Positions 51,162 through 62,000 of a stretch of 64,000 nt of DNA are shown here, one piece after another. The stretch is from Haematococcus lacustris. Taxonomy: Eukaryota; Chlorophyta; Chlorophyceae; Chlamydomonadales; Haematococcaceae. The notes beneath the pieces are model-generated. The model had not been told where the DNA came from. It saw only the letters and a program-made list of their open reading frames with translations, and made no database searches. The position numbers were made by a program, and so were the translations under genes. Location of the stretch: contig JASKMD010000029.1 of assembly GCA_030144725.1 (NCBI GenBank), positions 12,258,733 through 12,322,732 on the forward strand, given 5' to 3'. Positions within the stretch are counted from its first letter, which is position 1; every line of letters starts with the position of its first letter.

Positions 51162-52387
51162 TCAGGCGCCCCCAACATTCAAAAAATGGCAGTAAACCGA
51201 CCCCTGGTAGTAGGACGGCTGTAACTCTGCACTCGCTGCGCCAAATTTAATGCTAGCTGGCTCAGTATGTAGCCAACCCAGCCAGCTACCTTTCACCCAT
51301 CCAGAATAAACATACACCGAGTAGGCCGTGCACAACAAAGCGTCAAAGTTAGTGATTCAAATTTGAGCCGTAGCGGAGCATGCAGTCATCGCTGCGACCG
51401 CCCGCGTCGCTCAGGCTGCTCTACATGGGCATGCGCGTCGGCGGCAGCAGTCGGATCGGAAACCGGTTGCAGCGATGTGGCACTGAGCCCACCTCCTCCC
51501 CATACCTGGAGGGCAATGCCACAGCTCGACCATTTTGACTTACAGCATGCTACTTACTAGGTTAAGCTCATCTTCGACAGTGTTACAAACGCTCATACTC
51601 AGATAAGGCAAAAGTCCACTTTGGTCTGTGACCCCCAACTCCCTTAGCCGATCTCAGGACCAGAGCCATGCAGTCAGTCGCACAACTCCACACCATGACC
51701 GAGTTTGGACTCGGCTCCTCTGAGAGTTACACTCCCCTACATGCCATCCACCTGCGTGCAAAGTTTCATAGCTCAACTGCCACCCCACAGCCCCGTGGCC
51801 CTGATTCTGCTTGGAGAACATGATGTCACTTGGAAGATGTCAAACTGATAGAGGCCTGGGCTGTTTAACGTGCGGTTTGTTTCAAGAGATGCGCCAATGA
51901 GTCAAGAACAAACAAAGTGTGTGGCTTTTCCTGTGGGTGCAGCGGCTGCAACACAGTGGAGGACACAGTGGAGGAGGGGGGGGTGTAACCCGGTGCTACC
52001 TTAGTGTGCGCCGACCCAAATGATGTATTCGGCGAGAAGCGAACACAGTTTTATGTTTCAATCACCCCGTCTAGGTGCCCTGCACGCCCGGCAGGCATCG
52101 CGTTGGGTGTTGGCCGGACATTCCATTTGTGCACAACCAGCTCATTACGCTAGGTAGATGGGGTCACAGGGATGTGACTGACCGTGCCAAGGAGACCCGT
52201 CTCGCCGACGTGATTTGTTCGCGGGCACATGTGGCAGTACGCGAGCAAAGACTCCAATGGCTAGCGCTGATGGTCAGATGACGCGCATTGACTTGCGGCT
52301 ACCAATGTGATAAACGCTATCGAAAACGATGCACTATTAAGAGAGTACTTGCATGCATATTACCAACCCCATGTTGGGGGCGCCTGA
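51162..52387. mobile_element. TCAGGC-type TIR element, copy B (1,226 bp), inverted inside copy A
   Basis: It begins TCAGGCGCCCCCAACATTC and ends ATGTTGGGGGCGCCTGA, with target duplication TTTGTTG (51155-51161, 52388-52394). The sequence is the reverse complement of its host element, with scattered differences. Confidence 0.92.
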
Positions 52388-52517
52388 TTTGTTGTGCACG
52401 GTAGGGCGTTCCCGGCCAGGTATTAATAATACCCAGGTATTAATACCCTGAGGAATTTGAACGAGGTATTAATACCTCACCGGCCCACCGGCAGCACCCA
52501 ACAGCGCCACTAGCGCT

Positions 52518-53939
52518 ATGGCTACGCCTGTCAGTCCTACACCCGACACCCAAGACACACATCCTCCAGCCGAAGCTCGTGGCTGGACACAAAAGTACAA
52601 GAATAACACGGTTTCCGTGCTTGACCTCTACAACCAGCTCAAGCAGAGCAATGCCTTGCGCGACACGTACCGGCTAAAGCTTGATGTAACCAGAAAGGTC
52701 GTCCTGCTCGTATGCATCCTGTGCGGCGCGAATTTGGCGTGCTGCAACCCCAGCCACGCGCAGTCTCAGCACGACAAGCATTGCAAGCAGCGCCCAGCCG
52801 CCGAGCAACCACCACCACTTCCCAATCCAACAGGTCATTATCTCTCCTCTATTCCTTCTGTATGTGTATCAATCAGCCTTACAAGCTGCTCTATCTGACA
52901 CTCATGTAACACATGGTTGTAAGACATGGTTGTCTTGCCTTCCTCATAGGCAAGCAGGTACATCCAGATGACCAACAACTCTCTGACAAGTATGTGGCGT
53001 TGTTCGTGGCCACCAGAACGCCTACATGCCTACAGGTGCAGCTAATCTCCAAGGTGCTCAGCGATTGTGGCGATTTGAGGAGCTGAAGTCACGTGAGTTT
53101 GTATAGTGTAGCTTCTGCTGGGCTGGGCCTGCTAATGCCTGTTGATGCTTGCTGCCTATGCCTCCTCCACCAGCACCTAACCCTACCCAGCCCTACACCG
53201 CCCAACCCCACACCCAGCCCAGCCCAGCCCAGCCCAGACCAGACCAGACCAGACCAGCCCAGCCCAGCCCAGCCCAGCCCAGCCCAGCCCAGCCCAGCCC
53301 AGCCCAGCCCAGCCCAGCCCAGCCCAGCCCAGCCCAGCCCAGCCCAGCCCAGCCCAGCCCAGCCCAGCCCAGCCCAGCCCAGCCCAGCCCAGCCCAGCGC
53401 AGCCCAGCCCAGCCCAGCCCAGCCCAGCCCAGCCCAGCCCAGCCCAGCCCAGCCCAGCCCAGCCCAGCCCAGCCCAGCCCAGCCCAGCCCAGCCCAGCCC
53501 AGCCCAGCCCAGCCCAGCCCAGCCCAGCATGTTCATCAGCTCAGCTTTTGAGAATGCGGAGTGGAACGCGGCCATGAAAAGGAGGGCCCAATCAATGGTT
53601 CAAATGTAGACACCCCAACAGCCAACACAGCCAGGACAGCCCTCCTTCACTCCCATCGCCTCCATTGAGGCCCGCCGGTCGTTTTGGAAGCTACAAGCAG
53701 CCCCACAGTTCCCCATCCTGGCCAAGGCTGCGCAACGCTTGTTGTCAGCGCATGCTTCTACAGCAGCTGCAGAACGCAACTGGTCAATGTGGGGCCACAC
53801 CTATCACAATGCTCTACGCAACAACTTTAGCGTGGAGGCCGCAAAGCGTGAAGTGTACCTAAAAGCCAACGTGCCAACAACCGACAGTGATGATGACACG
53901 CCGGCCGTCCAAGACACCCTGATTGACATCATGAATTGA
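52518..53939 (+). pseudogene. hAT transposase remnant (BED-like finger and dimerisation domain)
   Basis: The first exon (52518 to about 52833) starts MATPVSPTPDTQDTHPPAEA and contains a BED-like finger (CILCGANLACCN, then HDKHCK). A second piece after an acceptor at about 52950 reads VHPDDQQLSDKYVALFVATR. Then an AGCCC array (53215-53528) stands where the RNase H domain should be. The last exon (about 53640-53939) encodes the hAT C-terminal dimerisation region: FPILAKAAQRLLSAHASTAA, then ERNWSMWGHTYHNALRNNFS, stop TGA. A complete hAT transposase has about 600-800 residues with DDE motifs; those are absent, so this copy cannot move by itself. Confidence 0.8.
53215..53528 (+). repeat. (AGCCC)n array inside the hAT element
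   Basis: About 60 copies of AGCCC, preceded by a few AGACC variants and with one AGCGC variant at 53396-53400. It replaces the central coding part of the hAT. Confidence 0.97.
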
Positions 53940-54470
53940 GCATCAACTACAGGGGCTGGTTGTGTGCCGTGGTGGAAACGGATGTGCAACGGTTGTGCAT
54001 ACTGAGTTGGTGTTTTTAACTAATTGTGTTTTGCATGTTGCACCAGCCGCCGGTGCGGGCTCTGCCATTGTTGTAAACCCCTACCCTGAGTAGATTGGCC
54101 CAATCGACTAGCGATCCTATACGTATCCCTTCATTCCATCGCTCCGAAGGTGAGCAAACCCAACCCTGACAGGAGTCGATCAAGGGACCTCTCGCATAAG
54201 TGCCACTTCCAGGTATTAATACCTCTAGTACCGGTATTAATACCGATAGTACCCAAAACATCAGGCAGGTATTAATACCCGGCACGCCCTAGTGCACGGC
54301 CTACTCAGTGTATATTTATTCTGGATGGGTGAAAGGTAGCTGGCTGGGTTGGCTTCATTGTGAACCATCTAGCATAACATTTGGCGCAGTGAGTGCAGAG
54401 TTACAGCCGTCCTACTACCAGGGGTCGGTTTCCTGTCATTTTTAAACAGTTGGGAGCGCCTGACTTATAT

Positions 54471-54832
54471 ACAGTGTTGTGAAAATTTCAGATTTTCATT
54501 CAGATTTTCAATGAGAATTTTCATCTGAAAATCTGAACGTATTCACTGCAAATCTGAAAGTGCCGGGTACTGCCCCCGGTCAGATCGCGGCGCGATGGCA
54601 GCAGCAGGCGAACAGCAGCTCGCAGGCAACCAGAGACTCGCCCTAGTGCAAACTGCCCAGGCTATAGTCGCTGCCATCGGAAGGAGCCCCGGCGCTGCCA
54701 ATCCCACGGGTGTCGCAGAGCCTTTCGCTTGGCTTGGCTGGCGCCAGCGCGCTGCAGCCACAGCGGAAGAAGCGTAAGGCAGGCAACGCCAGCATGGACG
54801 GCTTGCATCTTTTAAATTGGCTTGCATGTCTG
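54471..54832. other. Short unique stretch with an AT-rich inverted repeat
   Basis: 54490-54530 contains TCAGATTTTCAATGAGAATT with CAGATTTTC and GAAAATCTG arms that can form a hairpin. The rest is unique and non-coding as far as can be seen. Confidence 0.5.
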
Positions 54833-55152
54833 TCAGGCGCTCCCAACATTCAAAAAATGGCAGTAAACCGACCCCTGGTAGTAGGACGGCTGTAACTCTG
54901 CACTCGCTGCGCCAAAATTTATGCTAGCTGGCTCAGAATGTAGCCAACCCAGACAGCTACCTTTCACCCATCCAGAATAATTATCCAGTTAGTAGGCCGT
55001 GCAGTGCAAAGCATCAAAGTTAGTAATTTGAATTTGAGCCGGTTCGGGGCATGCAGTCATCGCTGCGACCGCCCGCGCCGCTTAGGTTGCTCTACACGAG
55101 CATGCGCATCGGCAGAAGCAGTCGGATTGGAAAACGGTTGCGGGAATGTGGC
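54833..55152. mobile_element. TCAGGC-type TIR element, truncated copy C
   Basis: It starts TCAGGCGCTCCCAACATTC, in the orientation of copy B, and stays similar to the family to about 55152 (GGAATGTGGCACGAAG), where similarity ends. One end only; no target duplication can be assigned. Confidence 0.8.
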
Positions 55153-55240
55153 ACGAAGGCGGTTGGCAGGTGGTTGGGGGAGGTGGCCGGTACAGCCTTT
55201 GTTGCGCACTTTACAACCTGAGTTGGCGCTGGGGGCCTGT

Positions 55241-55552
55241 TCAACTGAGTCTCGTGGAGCACCGCTTGCGCTTGGCAGCTGTCTTGGGCAGCCCCAACTC
55301 AGAAGGTGTGGTACGCTTGCGTAGCGTGAAGCCAGGAGCCGGCGCTGCTGCACCTGGCTCACTACCTTGCCCTTGGGTGGCGATTGCAGCTAGAGCCAGC
55401 TGATACATGTGCCGTAAATCAGGTGATGCAATAGGCCCCTGAGGCGACGCAATGGGGGGTGCCAGCATCTGCCCCTCTAGGGCTGTGACCCACGAGCTCC
55501 GGCCCTGCTGCTGGGGTGGCTGCTGTGGGGGGGGCTGTTGGGGCAGGGGGGG
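55241..55552 (-). CDS. C-terminal fragment of an unrecognised protein, 5' end in the gap
   Basis: About 103 residues read on minus out of the assembly gap: a Pro/Gln tract, then SSWVTALEGQMLAPPIASPQ, a short helix (LRHMYQLALAAIA), and a basic end (FTLRKRTTPSELGLPKTAAK) with a monopartite nuclear-localisation-like KRKR before the stop. Composition is protein-like and unlike the satellite beyond the gap. No domain is recognised. It may be the end of a transposon protein or of a cellular nuclear protein. Confidence 0.4.
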   Translation of the reverse strand, partial: PPLPQQPPPQQPPQQQGRSSWVTALEGQMLAPPIASPQGPIASPDLRHMYQLALAAIATQGQGSEPGAAAPAPGFTLRKRTTPSELGLPKTAAKRKRCSTRLS

Positions 55553-56052
55553 NNNNNNNNNNNNNNNNNNNNNNNNNNNNNNNNNNNNNNNNNNNNNNNN
55601 NNNNNNNNNNNNNNNNNNNNNNNNNNNNNNNNNNNNNNNNNNNNNNNNNNNNNNNNNNNNNNNNNNNNNNNNNNNNNNNNNNNNNNNNNNNNNNNNNNNN
55701 NNNNNNNNNNNNNNNNNNNNNNNNNNNNNNNNNNNNNNNNNNNNNNNNNNNNNNNNNNNNNNNNNNNNNNNNNNNNNNNNNNNNNNNNNNNNNNNNNNNN
55801 NNNNNNNNNNNNNNNNNNNNNNNNNNNNNNNNNNNNNNNNNNNNNNNNNNNNNNNNNNNNNNNNNNNNNNNNNNNNNNNNNNNNNNNNNNNNNNNNNNNN
55901 NNNNNNNNNNNNNNNNNNNNNNNNNNNNNNNNNNNNNNNNNNNNNNNNNNNNNNNNNNNNNNNNNNNNNNNNNNNNNNNNNNNNNNNNNNNNNNNNNNNN
56001 NNNNNNNNNNNNNNNNNNNNNNNNNNNNNNNNNNNNNNNNNNNNNNNNNNNN
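55553..56052. other. Assembly gap (500 N)
   Basis: Exactly 500 N, probably a placeholder of unknown true length, placed where the large minisatellite starts. Confidence 0.99.
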
Positions 56053-59000
56053 CGGGTGGTGGCAATGCAGGTGCAGCAGGGCAGGTGCAGCGGGGAAGGT
56101 GCAGCAGGGAAGGTTGTGGCAGGGCAGGTGGAGCAGGGCAGTTGCAGAAGGGAAGGTGGTTACAAGGCAGCTGCAGCAGGGCTGGTGGTGGCAATGCAGG
56201 TGCAGCAGCGCAGCTGCAGCAGCGCAGGTAGTGGCAGGGCAAGTGCAGCATGGCAGGTGCAGCAAGGCAGGTGCAGCAGGTCAGGTGCAGAAGGGAAGGT
56301 TGTGGCAGGGCAGCTGCAGCAGGGCGGGTGGTGGCAATGCAGGTGCAGCAGGGCAGGTGCAGAAGGGAAGGTGGTTACAAGGCAAGCTGCAGCAGGGCGG
56401 GTGGTGGCAATGCAGGTGCAGCAGGACAAGTACAGAAGGGAAGGTGGTGGCAGGGAAGCTTGTGGCAGGGCAGGTGCAGAAGGGAAGGTGGTGGCAGGGC
56501 AGCTGCAGCAGGACAAGTGCAGAAGGGAAGGTGGTGGCAGGGCAGCAGCAGCAAGGTAGGTGCAGAAGGGAAGGTGGTTACAAGGCAGCTGCAGCAAGGC
56601 GGGTGGTGGCAGTGCAGATGCACCAGGGCAGGTGCAGTAGGGAAGGTGGTTACAAGGCAGCTGCAGCAGGGCGGGTGGTGGCAATGCAGGTGCAGCAGGG
56701 AAGGTGCAGCAGGGAAGGTTGTGGCAAAGCAGCTGCAGCAAGGCAGGTGCAGAAGGGAAGGTTGTGGCAGGGCAGGTGCAGCAGGGAAGGTTGTGGCAGG
56801 GCAGCTGCAGTAGGGCAGGTGGTGGCAGTGCAGGTGCAGCAGGGCGGGTGGTGGCAGGGCAGGTTCAGTACGGAAGGTGCAGCAGGGGAGGTTGTGGCAG
56901 GGCAGGTGCAGCAGGGCAGGTGCAGAAGGGAAGGTTGTGGCAGGGCAGCTGCAGCAGGGCGGGTGGTGGCAATGCAGGTGCAGCAGGACAAGTGCAGAAG
57001 GGAAGGTGGTGGCAGGGCAGCTGCAGCAAGGCAGGTGCAGAAGGGAAGGTGGTTACAAGGCAGCTGCAGCAAGGCGGGTGGTGGCAGTGCAGGTGCACCA
57101 GGGCAGGTGCAGTAGGGAAGGTGGTTACAAGGCAAGCTGCAGCAGGGCGGGTGGTGGCAATGCAGGTGCAGCAGGGCAGGTGCAGCAGGGAAGGTGCAGC
57201 AGGGAAGGTTGTGGCAGGGCAGGTGCAGCAGGAAAGGTTGTGGCAGGGCAGCTGCAGCAGGGCAGGTGGTGGCCGTGCAGGTGCACCAGGGCAGGTGCAG
57301 TAGGGAAGGTGGTTACAAGGCAGCTGCAGCAGGGCGGGTGGTGGCAATGCAGGTGCAGCAGCGCAGGTGCAGCAGCGCAGGTAGTGGCGGGGCAAGTGCA
57401 GCAAGGCAGGTGCAGCAAGGCAGGTGCCGCAGGGCAGGTGCAGAAGGGAAGGTTGTGGCAGGGCAGCTGCAGCAGGGCGGGTGGTGGCAATGCAGGTGCA
57501 GCAGGACAAGTACAGAAGGGAAGGTGGTGGCAGGGAAGCTGCAGCATGGCAGGTGCAGAAGGGAAGGTGGTTACAAGGCAGCTGCAGCAAGGCGGGTGGT
57601 GGCAGTGCAGGTGCACCAGGGCAGGTGCAGTAGGGAAGGTGGTTACAAGGCAAGCTGCAATAGGGCTGGTGGTGGCAATGCAGGTGCAGCAGGACAAGTA
57701 CAGAAGGGAAGGTGGTGGCAGGGCAGCTGCAGCAGGGCAGGTGGTGGCATTGCAGGTGCAGCAAGGCAGGTGTAAAAGGGAAGGTGGTTACAAGGCAGCT
57801 GCAGCAGGGCGGGTGGTGGCAATGCAGGTGCAGCAGGGCAGGTGCAGCGGGGAAGGTGCAGCAGGGAAGGTTGTGGCAGGGCAGGTGGAGCAGGGCAGTT
57901 GCAGAAGGGAAGGTGGTTACAAGGCAGCTGCAGCAGGGCTGGTGGTGGCAATGCAGGTGCAGCAGCGCAGCTGCAGCAGCATAGGTAGTGGCAGGGCAAG
58001 TGCAGCATGGCAGGTGCAGCAAGGCAGGTGCAGCAGGTCAGGTGCAGAAGGGAAGGTTGTGGCAGGGCAGCTGCAGCAGGGCGGGTGGTGGCAATGCAGG
58101 TGCAGCAGGGCAGGTGCAGAAGGGAAGGTGGTTACAAGGCAAGCTGCAGCAGGGCGGGTGGTGGCAATGCAGGTGCAGCAGGACAAGTACAGAAGGGAAG
58201 GTGGTGGCAGGGAAGCTTGTGGCAGGGCAGGTGCAGAAGGGAAGGTGGTGGCAGGGCAGCTGCAGCAGGACAAGTGCAGAAGGGAAGGTGGTGGCAGGGC
58301 AGCAGCAGCAAGGTAGGTGCAGAAGGGAAGGTGGTTACAAGGCAGCTGCAGCAAGGCGGGTGGTGGCAGTGCAGGTGCACCAGGGCAGGTGCAGTAGGGA
58401 AGGTGGTTACAAGGCAGCTGCAGCAAGGCGGGTGGTGGCAGTGCAGGTGCACCAGGGCAGGTGCAGTAGGGAAGGTGGTTACAAGGCAAGCTGCAGCAGG
58501 GCGGGTGGTGGCAATGCAGGTGCAGCAGGGCAGGTGCAGCAGGGAAGGTGCAGCAGGGAAGGTTGTGGCAGGGCAGGTGCAGCAGGAAAGGTTGTGGCAG
58601 GGCAGCTGCAGCAGGGCAGGTGGTGGCCGTGCAGGTGCACCAGGGCAGGTGCAGTAGGGAAGGTGGTTACAAGGCAGCTGCAGCAGGGCGGGTGGTGGCA
58701 ATGCAGGTGCAGCAGCGCAGGTGCAGCAGCGCAGGTAGTGGCAGGGCAAGTGCAGCAAGGCAGGTGCAGCAAGGCAGGTGCAGCAGGGCAGGTGCAGAAG
58801 GGAAGGTTGTGGCAGGGCAGCTGCAGCAGGGCGGGTGGTGGCAATGCAGGTGCAGCAGGACAAGTACAGAAGGGAAGGTGGTGGCAGGGAAGCTTGTGGC
58901 AGGGCAGGTGCAGAAGGGAAGGCTGTGGCAGGGCAGCTGCAGCAGGGCTGGTGGTGGCAATGCAGGTGCAGCAGGACAAGTGCAGAAGGGAAGGTGGTGG

Positions 59001-62000
59001 CAGGGCAGCTGCAGCATGGCAGGTGCAGAAGGGAAGGTGGTTACAAGGCAGCTGCAGCAAGGCGGGTGGTGGCAGTGCAGGTGCACCAGGGCAGGTGCAG
59101 TAGGGAAGGTGGTTACAAGGCAAGCTGCAATAGGGCTGGTGGTGGCAATGCAGGTGCAGCAGGACAAGTACAGAAGGGAAGGTGGTGGCAGGGCAGCTGC
59201 AGCAGGGCAGGTGGTGGCATTGCAGGTGCAGCAAGGCAGGTGTAAAAGGGAAGGTGGTTACAAGGCAGCTGCAGCAGGGCGGGTGGTGGCAATGCAGGTG
59301 CAGCAGGGCAGGTGCAGCGGGGAAGGTGCAGCAGGGAAGGTTGTGGCAGGGCAGGTGGAGCAGGGCAGTTGCAGAAGGGAAGGTGGTTACAAGGCAGCTG
59401 CAGCAGGGCTGGTGGTGGCAATGCAGGTGCACCAGGGCAGGTGCAGTAGGGAAGGTGGTTACAAGGCAGCTGCAGCAGGGCGGGTGGTGGCAATGCAGGT
59501 GCAGCAGGGAAGGTGCAGCAGGGAAGGTTGTGGCAAAGCAGCTGCAGCAAGGCAGGTGCAGAAGGGAAGGTTGTGGCAGGGCAGGTGCAGCAGGGAAGGT
59601 TGTGGCAGGGCAGCTGCAGTAGGGCAGGTGGTGGCAGTGCAGGTGCAGCAGGGCGGGTGGTGGCAGGGCAGGTTCAGTACGGAAGGTGCAGCAGGGGAGG
59701 TTGTGGCAGGGCAGGTGCAGCAGGGCAGGTGCAGAAGGGAAGGTTGTGGCAGGGCAGCTGCAGCAGGGCGGGTGGTGGCAATGCAGGTGCAGCAGGACAA
59801 GTGCAGAAGGGAAGGTGGTGGCAGGGCAGCTGCAGCAAGGCAGGTGCAGAAGGGAAGGTGGTTACAAGGCAGCTGCAGCAAGGCGGGTGGTGGCAGTGCA
59901 GGTGCACCAGGGCAGGTGCAGTAGGGAAGGTGGTTACAAGGCAAGCTGCAGCAGGGCGGGTGGTGGCAATGCAGGTGCAGCAGGGCAGGTGCAGAAGGGA
60001 AGGTGGTTACAAGGCAGCTGCAGCAAGGCGGGTGGTGGCAGTGCAGGTGCAGCAGGACAATTACAGAAGGGAAGGTGGTGGCAGGGAAGCTTGTGGCAGG
60101 GCAGGTGCAGAAGGGAAGGTGGTGGCAGGGCAGCTGCAGCAAGGCGGGTGGTGGCAATGCAGGTGCAGCAGGGCAGGTGCAGCAGGGCAGGTGGTGGCAG
60201 TGCATGTGCAGCAAGGCGAGTGCAGCAGGGCAGGTGGTGGCAGGGCAGCTGCAGCAGGGCGGGTGGTGGCAGCGAAGGTGCAGCAGGGCAGGTGCAGTAG
60301 GGAAGGTGGTTATAAGGCAAGCTGCAGCAGGGCGGGTGGTGGCAATGCAGGTGCAGCAGGACAATTACAGAAGGGAAGGTGGTGGCAGGGCAGCTCCAGC
60401 AAGGCGGCTGGTGGCAATGCAGGTGCAGCAGGGCAGGTGCAGCGGGGAAGGTGCAGCAGGGAAGGTTGTGGCAGGGAAGGTGCAGCAGGAAAGGTTGTGG
60501 CAGGGCAGCTGCAGCAGGGCAGGTGGTGGCCGTGCAGGTGCACCAGGGCAGGTGCAGTAGGGAAGGTGGTTACAAGGCAGCTGCAGCAGGGCGGGTGGTG
60601 GCAATGCAGGTGCAGCAGCGCAGGTGCAGCAGCGCAGGTAGTGGCGGGGCAAGTGCAGCAAGGCAGGTGCAGCAAGGCAGGTGCAGCAGGGCAGGTGCAG
60701 AAGGGAAGGTTGTGGCAGGGCAGCTGCAGCAGGGCGGGTGGTGGCAATGCAGGTGCAGCAGGACAAGTACAGAAGGGAAGGTGGTGGCAGGGCAGCTGCA
60801 GCATGGCAGGTGCAGAAGGGAAGGTGGTTACAAGGCAGCTGCAGCAAGGCGGGTGGTGGCAGTGCAGGTGCACCAGGGCAGGTGCAGTAGGGAAGGTGGT
60901 TACAAGGCAAGCTGCAATAGGGCTGGTGGTGGCAATGCAGGTGCAGCAGGACAAGTACAGAAGGGAAGGTGGTGGCAGGGCAGCTGCAGCAGGGCAGGTG
61001 GTGGCATTGCAGGTGCAGCAAGGCAGGTGTAAAAGGGAAGGTGGTTACAAGGCAGCTGCAGCAGGGCGGGTGGTGGCAATGCAGGTGCAGCAGGGCAGGT
61101 GCAGCGGGGAAGGTGCAGCAGGGAAGGTTGTGGCAGGGCAGGTGGAGCAGGGCAGTTGCAGAAGGGAAGGTGGTTACAAGGCAGCTGCAGCAGGGCTGGT
61201 GGTGGCAATGCAGGTGCAGCAGCGCAGCTGCAGCAGCGCAGGTAGTGGCAGGGCAAGTGCAGCATGGCAGGTGCAGCAAGGCAGGTGCAGCAGGTCAGGT
61301 GTAGAAGGGAAGGTTGTGGCAGGGCAGCTGCAGCAGGGCGGGTGGTGGCAATGCAGGTGCAGCAGGACAAGTGCAGAAGGGAAGGTGGTGGCAGGGCAGC
61401 TGCAGCATGGCAGGTGGTGGCATTGCAGGTGCAGCAAGGCAGGTGTAAAAGGGAAGGTGGTTACAAGGCAGCTGCAGCAGGGCGGGTGGTGGCAATGCAG
61501 GTGCAGCAGGGCAGGTGCAGCGGGGAAGGTGCAGCAGGGAAGGTTGTGGCAGGGCAGGTGGAGCAGGGCAGTTGCAGAAGGGAAGGTGGTTACAAGGCAG
61601 CTGCAGCAGGGCTGGTGGTGGCAATGCAGGTGCAGCAGCGCAGCTGCAGCAGCGCAGGTAGTGGCAGGGCAAGTGCAGCATGGCAGGTGCAGCAAGGCAG
61701 GTGCAGCAGGTCAGGTGTAGAAGGGAAGGTTGTGGCAGGGCAGCTGCAGCAGGGCGGGTGGTGGCAATGCAGGTGCAGCAGGACAAGTGCAGAAGGGAAG
61801 GTGGTGGCAGGGCAGCTGCAGCATGGCAGGTGCAGAAGGGAAGGTGGTTACAAGGCAGCTGCAGCAAGGCGGGTGGTGGCAGTGCAGGTGCACCAGGGCA
61901 GGTGCAGTAGGGAAGGTGGTTACAAGGCAAGCTGCAATAGGGCTGGTGGTGGCAATGCAGGTGCAGCAGGACAAGTACAGAAGGGAAGGTGGTGGCAGGG

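Larger units (their letters stand above)
52402..54291 (+). mobile_element. Internally deleted hAT element, 1,890 bp
   Basis: The ends TAGGGCGTTCC and, inverted, TAGGGCGTGCC are flanked by the perfect 8-bp duplication GTGCACGG (52394-52401, 54292-54299), the hAT size. Subterminal palindromes GGTATTAATACC or close variants occur three times near the left end (52419-52487) and three times near the right end (54213-54281), as expected for transposase binding sites. The coding part keeps an N-terminal zinc finger and a C-terminal dimerisation domain but lacks the catalytic middle. Confidence 0.92.
50102..54463. mobile_element. TCAGGC-type TIR element, copy A, holding two nested insertions
   Basis: The ends are TCGGGCGGCCCCAACAT (50102) and GTTGGGAGCGCCTGA (to 54463), with the perfect 7-bp duplication CTTATAT (50095-50101, 54464-54470). 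Subtracting the inverted copy B and the hAT with their duplications leaves 1,231 bp, the family length. No gene of its own. Confidence 0.9.

Noticed and set aside
54595..54777. Short Ala-rich frame between TIR copies A and C
   Set aside because: 60 codons with no domain and equally open on the other strand.
59513..61720. 735-codon frame in the terminal minisatellite
   Set aside because: The same DNA is open in several other frames and strands, and the peptides are shifted readings of the same units.
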